A DNA stretch of 64,000 bases from Gillisella vitis (GCF_001541345.2 NZ_LMVL02000008.1:124001-188000); one strand, 5' to 3'. Counted from the stretch's first letter, positions 26,935 to 35,568 are shown. The notes: generated by a model not told the origin, from the letters alone. A program made the numbers and translations.

Positions 26935-28101
26935 TCAAAGGCCGAGAGCGGACAGCATGATGAAGGTGGCAAACAAGATGAAATGGGTCATGCCCTCGAT
27001 GGCATTGGTCTCGCCATCGTTGAGGTTGATGGCCGCCGCGACAAGGGTGATCAGCACCATCACCGTCTGCACCGGGGTCATCGCCATGATGAAGGGCTGG
27101 CCGGTGTAAAGGGCGATGGCCTCCATGACCGGCACCGTCAGGATGACAGTCGACAGCGAAGCCCCCATGGCGATGTTGACGGTGGCCTGCATACGGTTGC
27201 GCAAGGCCGCTCTCAGTGCCGTCATGATTTCTGGGGCAGCCGAGATGGTGGCAACCACAATGGCCATGATGGTCGGCGGCGCGCCGGTATCGCGCAAGCC
27301 CTCGGTCATCAGGGCGGACATGAATTCGGCGAGAACGCCGATCAGCACCACGCCAAACAGGATGACGGCGATGGAGGATGCGATGCTTCCGTCTTCCTCG
27401 TCATGGGGCAAGGCCTCCTGTGGGGCTTGCAGTGGTTCTGCGGCGCTTTTGGTGGCTTCTACGCCGTTGGAGGGGGCCTTTGCTGTCGTTGCGGCCTTGG
27501 GTGCGGCGCGACCGGTATAGCTATAGCTGAAGAAATAGCTGTGCTGTCCGACCTGCATACGCAAGAACAGCCCATAAAGCGCCAGCATGGCAAAGATGGT
27601 GAAGGTGGAATAATAGGTCCATTTATCGACGGGAATGAATTCCGGCACGATCATCGATATGCCCATGGCCGTCAGGATCATCACGCCATAGGTCTTGCCG
27701 CTATCGTCATTATAGGGCTGTTCGCCGTGTTTGAGCCCGCCCAGCAAGGCGGCAAGGCCCAGAATGCCGTTGATATCCAGCATCACAGCCGAATAGATCG
27801 TGTCGCGCACCAGGGTAGGAGAGCTTTCGCCCTGCATCATGATGGCAAGGATCAGCACTTCCACGGCCACGGCTGACAGGGTGAGGATCATGGTGCCATA
27901 GGGGTCGCCAACCCGGCGGGCGAGGATTTCCGCGTGATGCGCCACCCGGATCGACGCCACCAATATGCCGCCAATCAACACTGCCGCAGCGATGAGGCTG
28001 ATGGTTGGCCCGGCCTCAATCAGGGAATGTTCGAGGAAGAACACGGCTATCGCCAATGCGATGGGGATCAGCAGGGACTTTTCCCGGAGCAAAACTGTCA
28101 C
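26935..28101 (-). CDS. Calcium/proton exchanger, CaCA family (ChaA/y4hA-like)
   Basis: The 388-residue inner-membrane protein shows the two alpha-repeats of cation exchangers: VAVEVLILAIMMQGESSPTL and VVATISAAPEIMTALRAALR. Between them is an acidic, low-complexity cytoplasmic loop (about residues 205-245). It closely resembles the ionic transporter y4hA of Rhizobium and E. coli ChaA. It should exchange Ca2+, Na+ or K+ for H+. The start ATG is at 28101. Confidence 0.9.
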   Translation of the reverse strand: MTVLLREKSLLIPIALAIAVFFLEHSLIEAGPTISLIAAAVLIGGILVASIRVAHHAEILARRVGDPYGTMILTLSAVAVEVLILAIMMQGESSPTLVRDTIYSAVMLDINGILGLAALLGGLKHGEQPYNDDSGKTYGVMILTAMGISMIVPEFIPVDKWTYYSTFTIFAMLALYGLFLRMQVGQHSYFFSYSYTGRAAPKAATTAKAPSNGVEATKSAAEPLQAPQEALPHDEEDGSIASSIAVILFGVVLIGVLAEFMSALMTEGLRDTGAPPTIMAIVVATISAAPEIMTALRAALRNRMQATVNIAMGASLSTVILTVPVMEAIALYTGQPFIMAMTPVQTVMVLITLVAAAINLNDGETNAIEGMTHFILFATFIMLSALGL

Positions 28102-28210
28102 GTCTCTTCATCCTTTAAAACCGCAGGCGCGGCATTATTTGTCATTCAAGCAGGGTAGCGGGGCAAGCAAGAGCCATTCAGGGGCTGAGCATGGATTTCT
28201 GTATAGTGAT

Positions 28211-28335
28211 TCGCCATTGCGGTGCGTCCGTTCTCTTTCGCATCTGCAACGTGTTGAGGCAATTTGCAGTTCCGTCCTCAAGATGCGATAGTTACACCAA
28301 TGGCCATTGAAAATGGCCATTGGTGTTCCTTTTTT
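28211..28335 (+). ncRNA. Candidate small RNA or leader with strong terminator
   Basis: A perfect 15-bp hairpin with a three-base loop (arms 28294-28308 and 28312-28326) is followed by six T at 28330-28335. No plus-strand protein gene lies upstream; the genes on the left are all on the minus strand. A smaller hairpin (ttgagg / cctcaa, 28254-28281) precedes it. TATAGT near 28204 is a possible -10. The 5' end is therefore only a guess. Alternatively the hairpin is a stand-alone repeat. Confidence 0.35.
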
Positions 28336-28370
28336 GAATATCTCAAGCCTTTGACGCATTTGAGATATTC
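28336..28370. repeat. Second inverted repeat, AT-rich
   Basis: Arms gaatatctcaa (28336-28346) and ttgagatattc (28360-28370) are perfect over 11 bp, with a 13-base loop. It lies directly after the terminator-like hairpin and about 90 bases before the DUF2188 gene. There is no T-run, so it may be an operator. Confidence 0.5.
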
Positions 28371-28462
28371 GAAACGCCTTCAAGGTGAGGATGCGTGAGC
28401 ATATTCGAGCCTTGGTATCAGATGACAGGGAGCTCAATCATTGCACAGGGAGAAGATGCATC

Positions 28463-28726
28463 ATGGTCAAGGTTACCTATGAAATCGTTCCGCATGATGA
28501 AGGCTGGGCCTATCGGCTGAACGGTGCCTATTCCGAACGCTTCGATACGCATGACCAGGCATTGGAAGCGGCGCGGATCGTCATGCAGGAAATCGCCCAG
28601 GCCGATGAGCCGGTAAGGATTGTCTATCAGGATGAGAGCGGCAAGTGGCGAGCGGAAATGAGCAATGGCGACGACCGGCCCGAGGTGGAAATCCTTGACC
28701 ACTACGACCAATCCCGCATTGCCTGA
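28463..28726 (+). CDS. DUF2188 domain-containing protein
   Basis: An 87-residue protein starting at ATG 28463 with GGGAGAAG upstream. It opens MVKVTYEIVPHDEGWAYRL and contains the DUF2188 pattern, with the SERFDTHDQALEAARIV segment. The function of DUF2188 is unknown; members are small and soluble. It is followed convergently by a LysR gene. Confidence 0.82.
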   Translation: MVKVTYEIVPHDEGWAYRLNGAYSERFDTHDQALEAARIVMQEIAQADEPVRIVYQDESGKWRAEMSNGDDRPEVEILDHYDQSRIA

Positions 28727-28763
28727 ACGGCCTGCACTGGCTGCGAGGATTGCGCAGTCAATG

Positions 28764-29666
28764 TCATTCGCGCAGATAGGCCAATAATCCCTCGACCACG
28801 GCGTCGAACACCGTCCGGCAGCGACGACTGAGTTTCAGATCCTCGTGCATGACCACGAATGTGTCGAGCGCGATATCGAGGGTTCCGGGCAGGACTTCGA
28901 TGAGATCCGCATGGCGGCGGGCGAGGCCGCGTTGACACATGCCGATCCCCAATCCGGCGCGGATGGCTGCAAATTGTGCGAGGTTGCTGTCGCTGCGGAA
29001 CTGAAAATGCAGGGCGTCCAGATCCGGACGGGTTCTCAGCAAATCCCTGATATAGGCCAGCTGCCTGTCGAAACCGATGAGGCGATGATCGGCAAGCTGC
29101 GCCAGACTTGATGGCGTGCCGTGGCGCTCGAGATAGCGCCGATGGGCATAAAAGCCGATGCCAATCGCCCCGATATGGCGGCTGATCAGGGCGAGCTGGG
29201 TTGGCGCCACCATACGCACGGCAATATCCACTTCCCGGTGGAGCAGATCCTCCATCTGGTCGGTGGCCGATAGCTCGATTTCCAGTCCGAGAAACTGCTC
29301 CTGTAAGCGGGCGAAAATTGGGGGAAGCACTTCCACGGCGATCATTTCGCTGGCGCTGATCCGCACCGGTCCACGCACGTCAACTGCATCTCCCTGTTCC
29401 CCGGCGGCAATGCGCGCCAGCGATGCGCTGGTGGCGGCCATCAGGGCAGCGTGGCCCCGCATGGCAAGGGCGGTTTCCGTCGGCAGCAGGCCGCGCTGGC
29501 TGCGCAGGAACAAGGGCGTGCCGAAAGCCTGTTCCAGCATCTCGATATGGCGACCGACTGTCGGCTGGGTCAGGCCGAGCTGACGCGCTGCGCCAGACAG
29601 CGAACCCTCCGTGATCACGGCGAGAAGACTGCGATAAAGATCCCAGCTCAATTGGTCTGCGTTCAT
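28764..29666 (-). CDS. LysR-family transcriptional regulator
   Basis: The 300-residue regulator has an N-terminal winged HTH (EGSLSGAARQLGLTQPTVGR with HIEMLEQAFGTPLF) and a LysR substrate-binding domain from about residue 90. It is divergent from the SDR gene at 29765 with about 98 bases between starts, the classic layout for control of the neighbour and itself. The inducer is unknown. Confidence 0.92.
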   Translation of the reverse strand: MNADQLSWDLYRSLLAVITEGSLSGAARQLGLTQPTVGRHIEMLEQAFGTPLFLRSQRGLLPTETALAMRGHAALMAATSASLARIAAGEQGDAVDVRGPVRISASEMIAVEVLPPIFARLQEQFLGLEIELSATDQMEDLLHREVDIAVRMVAPTQLALISRHIGAIGIGFYAHRRYLERHGTPSSLAQLADHRLIGFDRQLAYIRDLLRTRPDLDALHFQFRSDSNLAQFAAIRAGLGIGMCQRGLARRHADLIEVLPGTLDIALDTFVVMHEDLKLSRRCRTVFDAVVEGLLAYLRE

Positions 29667-29764
29667 GCATTTTTGTATAGCATGGATATGGAAATATACA
29701 ATTTCGAATACCTCAATAATGAGGGATGATCGGCAATCGAAACAGCAGAAGTCTGGAGATTGCT

Positions 29765-30826
29765 ATGACAGAGATCGACGATATCAGTGGTTCTATTCCG
29801 CAGCCCGGCCCGATTGCCCTCGTGCTCGGTGCAACGGGAGGGATAGGGGGCGCCGTCGCACGGGCGCTGACCGGTCGGGGATATCATGTGCGGGCTCTTC
29901 ACCGCGATGCGGCCCGAATGGTGGCGAAGCAGAAACAGGGGCAACCAGTACTGGAATGGGTGCAGGGCGATGCGATGAACCGCGCCGATGTCCTAAAGGC
30001 GGCCAAGGGCGCTTCGGTTATCCTGCACGGTGTCAATCCGCCCGGCTATCGCAACTGGGGGAAGCTGGTGTTGCCGATGATCGACAATACCATTGCCGCG
30101 GCCCGTGCCAGCGGTGCCTGTATCCTGATGCCGGGGACGATCTATAATTACGGCCCGGATGCCTTCCCGCTGCTCAACGAGGTGAGTCCGCAGCATCCTC
30201 AGACTGTCAAGGGTCAAATCCGGGTAGAACTGGAGCGGCGGTTGGAACAGGCAGCAGGCGAGGGGGTGCGGGTCATTCTTGTCCGGGCTGGCGATTTCTT
30301 CGGGCCAGACGCGGGAAATAACTGGTTTGCTCAAGGGCTGATTACCCCCGGCAAGCCCGCGACCCGGGTTAACCTGCCGGGCAGGCCAGGCGTCAGCCAT
30401 AGCTGGGCCTATCTGCCTGATGTCGCAGAAATATTTATCCGGCTACTGGAATGCGCACCGGACCTGCCAGCCTTCGCCCGTTTTCACATGCAGGGCCATG
30501 TCGATACGAACGGATATGCCATGGCACAGGCGATCCGGCGGGCAAGTGGCAGCGATTCTGTCCGGTTCAAGCGCTTTCCCTGGTGGATGGTGCCGTTGCT
30601 GTCACCCATCCTGCCAGTGTTCAAGGAACTCATGGAAATGCGCTACCTGTGGCGCGAACCTATCGCGCTGGATAACCGTCGTCTCGTTGAGGTGCTTGGG
30701 GAGGAGCCAAGGACGGCATTGGATGTGGCGGTTGCCACGACCTTGAAGAGCCTGAAGTGCTTGCAAACCAATGCGGTTCTCCCTGAAGCAAGCCGTTCGA
30801 TGGCATCTGAAACTGCACTGGATTGA
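29765..30826 (+). CDS. NAD(P)-dependent epimerase/dehydratase-like SDR protein
   Basis: The 353-residue protein starts at ATG 29765, with GGAG seven bases upstream. The N-terminal Rossmann motif VLGATGGIGGAVARAL is a TGxxGxxG nucleotide-binding loop of the extended/atypical SDR type. The position of the catalytic YxxxK is not clear: the region reads MPGTIYNYGPD. It may therefore be a non-canonical member. It probably acts on an unknown small substrate under control of the divergent LysR protein. Confidence 0.82.
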   Translation: MTEIDDISGSIPQPGPIALVLGATGGIGGAVARALTGRGYHVRALHRDAARMVAKQKQGQPVLEWVQGDAMNRADVLKAAKGASVILHGVNPPGYRNWGKLVLPMIDNTIAAARASGACILMPGTIYNYGPDAFPLLNEVSPQHPQTVKGQIRVELERRLEQAAGEGVRVILVRAGDFFGPDAGNNWFAQGLITPGKPATRVNLPGRPGVSHSWAYLPDVAEIFIRLLECAPDLPAFARFHMQGHVDTNGYAMAQAIRRASGSDSVRFKRFPWWMVPLLSPILPVFKELMEMRYLWREPIALDNRRLVEVLGEEPRTALDVAVATTLKSLKCLQTNAVLPEASRSMASETALD

Positions 30827-30833
30827 TGCAACA

Positions 30834-30860
30834 AGACCCCGCCAGAGGGTGGCGGGGTCT
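30834..30860. terminator. Bidirectional terminator between SDR and ene-reductase genes
   Basis: Perfect arms agaccccgcc and ggcggggtct with a seven-base loop lie between two convergent genes, eight bases after the SDR stop. Confidence 0.8.
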
Positions 30861-30876
30861 CTATTAAGGTCTACGA

Positions 30877-31992
30877 TCAGTCGTCGAGCGTCGGATAGTC
30901 GATATAGCCCTTTTCTCCGCCACCGTAGAATGTGCTCTGGTCGGCTTCGTTCAATGGTGCATCTTCCTTCAGGCGACGCACCAGATCCGGGTTGGCGATA
31001 AAGGGCTTGCCGAAGGCGACCATGTCGACGTTGCCTGACGCAATGGCGTCCATGGCCATCTGCCGGTCATAGCCGTTATTGCCGATCCAGACAGCTTTGC
31101 CGCCCGCATTGCTGTAGGCGCCCTTGAATGCATCCCAGTCGAAGGGCTTGTCGCCCTGGCTGAAATCACGCGGGCCGCCGGTTGCCCCCTCGATCACGTG
31201 AATATAGGCCAGGTCGAAAGCCGCCAGCTTTTCCACCAGCGTGGTATAGACCGACTGCGGATCAGGATCCGAAACGTCATTGGCGGGCGTCACTGGCGAC
31301 AGGCGAATGCCGGTACGGCCGCTGCCGATTTCGCGGGTGACGGCCTGGACAACCTCAAGCGTCAGGCGGATGCGGTTTTCAATCGAGCCGCCATAGGCAT
31401 CGCTGCGCTGATTGCTGCCAAGCCGCATGAACTGTTCCAGCAGATAACCGTTGGCGGCGTGGATTTCGACGCCGTCAAAACCGGCATCGATGGCGGCGCG
31501 CGCTGCCTTGCGGTAGTCCTCGATCAGGCCGGGGAGTTCCGAGAGTTCCAGAGCGCGGGGCTCGGAGGTGTCGACAAACGCGCCTGTGCCATCCGGGTTG
31601 ATTATGTAGGTCTTGCCCTTGGCGGTGATCGCTGAAGGTGCAACCGGTTTACTGCCATTCGGCTGAAGCGACGTATGGGAAATGCGCCCGACATGCCAAA
31701 GCTGGGTGACGATCTTGCCGCCCGCCTCATGCACTGCCTTGGTGACGGCCTTCCAGCCTTCAAGGGCTTCCGGCGTATAGAGGCCCGGAACATCGGCATA
31801 GCCCTGGCCCTGATGAGAAATAGCCGTGGCTTCGGTGATCAGCAGGCCGGCGGTGGCACGCTGCTGGTAATAGGTGGCCGTGATTGGCTTTGGAACGGCG
31901 TTGGGGGAGCGGTTGCGCGTCAACGGTGCCATGGCGATGCGGTTTGCAACAGCGATATCGCCGACTTGCAAGGGGTCAAAAAGAGTGGCCAT
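30877..31992 (-). CDS. Old yellow enzyme family ene-reductase (NemA-like)
   Basis: A 371-residue FMN enzyme that reduces alkenes, maleimides or nitro-compounds with NADPH. Visible are the N-terminal FDPLQVGDIAVANRIAMAPL and the Y/H/N active-site region FDGVEIHAANGYLLEQFM. The strand near the end reads VDMVAFGKPFIANPDLVRRL. Directly upstream on the same strand lies an ArsR-type regulator (45 bases apart), so the two are probably an operon responding to electrophiles. This role is inferred from NemA of E. coli. Confidence 0.92.
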   Translation of the reverse strand: MATLFDPLQVGDIAVANRIAMAPLTRNRSPNAVPKPITATYYQQRATAGLLITEATAISHQGQGYADVPGLYTPEALEGWKAVTKAVHEAGGKIVTQLWHVGRISHTSLQPNGSKPVAPSAITAKGKTYIINPDGTGAFVDTSEPRALELSELPGLIEDYRKAARAAIDAGFDGVEIHAANGYLLEQFMRLGSNQRSDAYGGSIENRIRLTLEVVQAVTREIGSGRTGIRLSPVTPANDVSDPDPQSVYTTLVEKLAAFDLAYIHVIEGATGGPRDFSQGDKPFDWDAFKGAYSNAGGKAVWIGNNGYDRQMAMDAIASGNVDMVAFGKPFIANPDLVRRLKEDAPLNEADQSTFYGGGEKGYIDYPTLDD

Positions 31993-32037
31993 TGAAATGT
32001 CCTTCTGAGGGTAATGAGTAGGGTGTGACGGGGGAGG

Positions 32038-32373
32038 TCAGAGTTCCAAGGACAGCCGGGATAGAAAAGCAGCAATGGCTGCCTCGTCCCGCTTGTAGAA
32101 AATCCATTGTCCGACCTTGTGAGAGGTGATCAGTCCGGCCTTGTTCAGGCTCGCGAGATGGGCCGATACGGTGGATTGCGACAGGCCGCAGCGCTCGAAC
32201 TGCCCCGCGCAAATGCCCATTTCCAGCGGATGAGCCTGGTCGCTGAAATGCTTTTCCGGTTCGCGCAGCCATTGAAGGATCTCACGCCGAACGGGATGCG
32301 ACAGCGCTTTCAGCGCGTCATCGATGTCCGGCTTGCTAAGGTCTTCTGGCTTGTTGAAATTCGTATCGTCCAT
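32038..32373 (-). CDS. ArsR-family winged-helix regulator
   Basis: The 111-residue repressor-like protein contains DALKALSHPVRREILQWLRE and the recognition helix LSQSTVSAHLASLNKAGLI. Two cysteines (ICAGQFERC, about residues 54-62) precede the recognition helix. This Cys spacing differs from the ELCVC metal site of classical ArsR and may sense electrophiles. It is upstream of the ene-reductase and downstream of an AbcR-type sRNA. The linkage of this gene to lsrB and the AbcR sRNAs is conserved in Sinorhizobium. Confidence 0.9.
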   Translation of the reverse strand: MDDTNFNKPEDLSKPDIDDALKALSHPVRREILQWLREPEKHFSDQAHPLEMGICAGQFERCGLSQSTVSAHLASLNKAGLITSHKVGQWIFYKRDEAAIAAFLSRLSLEL

Positions 32374-32436
32374 GAACGATATATGGATCGTAAAAATCCG
32401 ATATCAAGAGAGACGACGATGATTTTGGAGCGGGCG

Positions 32437-32540
32437 AAAAAAAAGCACCCGCGAACGGATGCTTCAAGTGTGAAGGTCGTCAAACCTCCAGAGGGGAACA
32501 GCTGGGGAGAGACGATCAAAGATAGTCTCGATGCAGCTAT
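32437..32540 (-). ncRNA. AbcR-type (alpha-r15 family) small RNA, copy A
   Basis: A minus-strand RNA of about 104 bases. Its 3' end is a terminator hairpin (agcatcc / gggtgct) followed by eight T. The core cagctgttcccctctggagg is shared with copy B, 600 bases away. A 5' hairpin gagac / gtctc is present. It has a good promoter just upstream. The position, between an ArsR-family gene and lsrB, is the known location of tandem AbcR/Smr15C sRNAs, which repress ABC-transporter mRNAs with the help of Hfq. The family name rests on synteny and structure, not on a search. Which of AbcR1/AbcR2 it is cannot be told. Confidence 0.75.
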
Positions 32541-32546
32541 AGGTAT

Positions 32547-32574
32547 ATATAGGATGGGGGCCTTGGCTTTCAAG
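32547..32574 (-). promoter_or_regulatory. Promoter of sRNA copy A
   Basis: Reading on the minus strand, CTTGAA (-35, 32569-32574) and CTATAT (-10, 32547-32552) are separated by 16 bases. This fits the alphaproteobacterial sigma-70 consensus well. The predicted start is near 32540. Confidence 0.7.
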
Positions 32575-32705
32575 GTGGCGCTGAAAAGTTTGTGTGCCAT
32601 ATGAGTGGATTGGTAGTCGGGAATTCTGCCACACATTGCCCATTAGCGGCTTGATCTGTAATCGACGTCCACGGTGCCCAAAGGACGTAGTTCGCCCGAG
32701 TCGGA

Positions 32706-32996
32706 TTAAATGCGAACCTGATCGACAGCATCGCTTCCATCTGCTTCCCAAGCAGTCACCATGGCAAGTACGTCGTCCAACGGCTCATCAAGGTGTGACG
32801 TGGTACACAGAAAACGATCGGGCCGAGAGCCGTCTCCAATCACTAACCAATCTATTTTTTCTTCTAGAACATCGGAGCCGGGTCCGAATATCGCTAGCAA
32901 CGAGACGCCATCGGCAAGACATCTTTCCACGAAGGCTCCGAGAAGAGCCTCGTCCGATACCGGCGAATGTAAGATGAGCTTCTTGGTGAGATGCAT
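32706..32996 (-). CDS. Hypothetical protein between the two sRNA copies
   Basis: A 96-residue acidic ORF (MHLTKKLILHSPVSDEALLG, ending SDAVDQVRI). It has no signal peptide or membrane helix and no obvious ribosome binding site. I recognise no family, but the composition is protein-like. It lies exactly in the gap between the two AbcR-type RNAs, on the same strand. Confidence 0.55.
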   Translation of the reverse strand: MHLTKKLILHSPVSDEALLGAFVERCLADGVSLLAIFGPGSDVLEEKIDWLVIGDGSRPDRFLCTTSHLDEPLDDVLAMVTAWEADGSDAVDQVRI

Positions 32997-33142
32997 GGGC
33001 TAATGCTAAACCGACGCTGTCATTAGCGCAATTCACTCATCGTGCTTTGTTGTCCAATTCAAATGCAGACAACGTGGGAACTGCACATCCCGGCTATTGG
33101 CAAATGTGCAGAAAAAGCGTCGCGCTTCCTCTGCCAGATGGC

Positions 33143-33260
33143 AAAAAAAAGGGGCCACCGGATTACTCCAGGGCCCTTAAAGTGTGAAGGTTAAAAACCT
33201 CCAGAGGGGAACAGCTGGTGCGGTGGGAACTGGGAGGAAGCCACCGTGTGCATCAGCTAT
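33143..33260 (-). ncRNA. AbcR-type (alpha-r15 family) small RNA, copy B
   Basis: A minus-strand RNA of about 118 bases. Its 3' end is a G/C-rich hairpin followed by eight T (33143-33150). The 5' hairpin has arms cggtgg / ccaccg and displays cttcctccca, an anti-Shine-Dalgarno-like loop. The core cagctgttcccctctggagg matches copy A exactly. Both RNAs start with atagctg. It is 5' adjacent to lsrB, downstream of that gene on the same strand. See copy A for the family assignment. Confidence 0.78.
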
Positions 33261-33264
33261 GAGC

Positions 33265-33293
33265 GATATGGTGGTTTTTTGTGCAGTGAACAA
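33265..33293 (-). promoter_or_regulatory. Possible promoter of sRNA copy B
   Basis: On the minus strand, TTGTTC (33288-33293) and CATATC (33265-33270) are 17 bases apart. The match is weaker than for copy A, which would fit dependence on an activator such as the LysR protein encoded next door. Confidence 0.5.
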
Positions 33294-33439
33294 TGCTTTT
33301 TTGTGCATAGGAGGCATGCAAATGTCGCATGTCTGCTATTTGCGTCGCAATTGAAAAACGATTTGACGATGATTCGCGACCTTGTCGCTACTGCATTGCA
33401 AGGCCTATGCATAGATGCGCATAAGACGATCTGACGGAT

Positions 33440-34354
33440 TCAGAAATTCCAGTTGCGCGCCTTGCTGACGATGAAGTCGCGGAAAACTTTCAGCTTGGCT
33501 GCATTTTTCATCTCGTCCGGATAGCAGAAATAGGTATCGAAGGACGGAACTTCGGCGTTGATCGGCAACTGAATCAGTCCCGGATCGCGTCCGACAATGT
33601 AATCGGGCATGCAGGCGACCCCTATACCCAGCAGGCAGGCGCGCTTGATCGAGGTTTGGCTGTTGATTTGCAGATGGGGAATGCGGCGATTGTCGGAGGA
33701 GCGTCCGGCCACTTCCAGCCAGTTAACGTCAAGCAGATAGTTGGGTGCGGGTTCGCCAAAGCTGATGATCCGATGGTTGTCGAGATCCTCAATGGTCTGC
33801 GGCTCCCCATAACGATTGATATAGGAGGGGGCGGCATAGACATGCATATGCACGGTAAACAGTTTGCGCTGGATCAGGTCCGATTGCTGCGGCTGGCGCA
33901 ACCGGATGGCGCAATCGGCGTGGCGCATATTGACGTCCAGTTCCTCGTTGTCGAGGATCAACTGGATCGACATGTCAGGGTAAAGTTGCAGGAATTCCTG
34001 CACCTTGTCGGTGAGCCAGCCCTGGCCAAGCCCGACCGTGGTGGTGACGCGCAGCTTGCCACTCGGCTTCTCGGTGGTTTCGGTTAGCTGCATTTTCACT
34101 GTTTCCAGCTTCAGCAGCACGTCATGGGCGGTGCGGTAGAGCAATTCGCCCTGTTCGGTCAGAATGAGGCCCCGGGCGTGGCGGTGAAACAGCTTCACCC
34201 CCACATCCTGCTCCAGCGCGCTCACCTGCCGGCTGATTGCCGATTGCGAGAGATGCAGCTTATCTGCCGCATGGGTAAAGGACCCAGCTTCGGCTGCGGC
34301 ATGGAAAATCCGCAGTTTGTCCCAATCCAGCGGTATATTGCTGCTGCCTCGCAT
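33440..34354 (-). CDS. lsrB: LysR-family regulator LsrB (VtlR orthologue)
   Basis: The 304-residue regulator has an HTH (AEAGSFTHAADKLHLSQSAI with SRQVSALEQDVG) and a LysR ligand domain. The start at ATG 34354 (MRGSSNIPLDWDKLRIFHAA) has GAGG five bases upstream; an ATG three bases earlier is possible. It follows trxB by seven bases, a linkage conserved in Sinorhizobium and Brucella. LsrB of S. meliloti controls lipopolysaccharide and oxidative-stress genes, and Brucella VtlR activates the sRNA AbcR2. Both targets have counterparts in this neighbourhood. Confidence 0.9.
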   Translation of the reverse strand: MRGSSNIPLDWDKLRIFHAAAEAGSFTHAADKLHLSQSAISRQVSALEQDVGVKLFHRHARGLILTEQGELLYRTAHDVLLKLETVKMQLTETTEKPSGKLRVTTTVGLGQGWLTDKVQEFLQLYPDMSIQLILDNEELDVNMRHADCAIRLRQPQQSDLIQRKLFTVHMHVYAAPSYINRYGEPQTIEDLDNHRIISFGEPAPNYLLDVNWLEVAGRSSDNRRIPHLQINSQTSIKRACLLGIGVACMPDYIVGRDPGLIQLPINAEVPSFDTYFCYPDEMKNAAKLKVFRDFIVSKARNWNF

Positions 34355-34361
34355 CATGCCC

Positions 34362-35336
34362 TCACTCCGCGGCCTGAGCCGGGATAATCTCCGCGGCAAG
34401 ATAACGTTCTGCCTCGAGGGCGGCCATGCACCCCATGCCGGCAGCAGTAATAGCTTGGCGGTAGATATCATCAGTCACGTCGCCAGCGGCAAAAATGCCG
34501 GGCACGTCGGTCGCGGTCGAATCCGGAGCGGTCCACAGATAGCCGTTTGGCTTCAGCTTCAGCTTGCCGGTGAACAGTTCCACCGCCGGCGCATGGCCGA
34601 TGGCGACAAAAACGCCGTCGATGGGGGTATCGGTCACGATGCCGCTGTCGAGGTTCTTCAGCCGCACGCCGGTGACCGATGGCGGCATCGGCGGCTTGGC
34701 CGGGATTCCGGTGACTTCATCAATAACGGTGTTCCAGAGGACCTTGACATTATCCTTGGCAAACAGCCGCTCCTGCAAAATCTTCTCGGAGCGGAAACTG
34801 TCGCGGCGATGCACGACGGTCACGGTCTTGGCGATATGCGACAGGTAGAGCGATTCCTCGACCGCCGAATTGCCGCCGCCGACCACGATTACGTCCTTGT
34901 TGCGATAGAAAAAACCATCGCAGGTGGCGCAGGCCGAAACCCCGAAACCTTGGAAATGCTGTTCGCTTTCGATACCCAGCCATTTCGCCTTGGCGCCGGT
35001 GCAGATGATCAGCGTATCAGCGGTCCAGACGGTGCCGGAATCGGTCTTGACAGTGAAGGGGCGGCGGGTGGTTTCCACCTCGGTCACCAGGTCGTTGACG
35101 ATTTCCGTGCCGACATGGGTGGCCTGTTTCAGCATTTCGCCCATCAGCCAGGGCCCCTGGATCGGATCGGCAAAGCCGGGATAGTTTTCCACATCGGTGG
35201 TGATCATTAGCTGGCCACCCTGTTCCATGCCGGCGATCAACACCGGTTTCAGCATGGCGCGGGCTGCATAAATGGCGGCGGTATAACCGGCGGGACCAGA
35301 GCCGATGATCAGCACTTTGGTATGGCGGGCGGACAT
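34362..35336 (-). CDS. trxB: Thioredoxin reductase
   Basis: This FAD enzyme passes electrons from NADPH to thioredoxin. From ATG 35336, with a GGAAAGG ribosome binding site, it is 324 residues. The FAD motif VLIIGSGPAGYTAAIYAARA and the redox disulfide Cys136-Cys139 in SACATCDG are visible. The NADPH motif VVGGGNSAVEESLYL and the C-terminal GIFAAGDVTDDIYRQAITAA are also present. It is upstream of lsrB in one operon. Confidence 0.97.
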   Translation of the reverse strand: MSARHTKVLIIGSGPAGYTAAIYAARAMLKPVLIAGMEQGGQLMITTDVENYPGFADPIQGPWLMGEMLKQATHVGTEIVNDLVTEVETTRRPFTVKTDSGTVWTADTLIICTGAKAKWLGIESEQHFQGFGVSACATCDGFFYRNKDVIVVGGGNSAVEESLYLSHIAKTVTVVHRRDSFRSEKILQERLFAKDNVKVLWNTVIDEVTGIPAKPPMPPSVTGVRLKNLDSGIVTDTPIDGVFVAIGHAPAVELFTGKLKLKPNGYLWTAPDSTATDVPGIFAAGDVTDDIYRQAITAAGMGCMAALEAERYLAAEIIPAQAAE

Positions 35337-35568
35337 GGTCTTTCCTTTCCGTGGCGAGGGACGTGTGGTGTGCGGCATATAGGATGCCTGCCCCGCCTTT
35401 TCTTCATTTCATTTATGAAGGCTCCATGCATTTATTCAAGGGCAGCTCTGCGTTTATAACAGGGCAATTCCATCCACCGTAATTTTACTGCGGGAAACGG
35501 ACATTTTCTTGCGCTGAAACCGGGTCGGGGCCATAACCGGGGACGACGACGAAGAAAAGGGTGACCGC

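Noticed and set aside
26983..27876. Plus-strand ORF of 297 residues opposite the cation exchanger
   Set aside because: His/Gly/Asp-rich shadow of a hydrophobic protein, with no motif.
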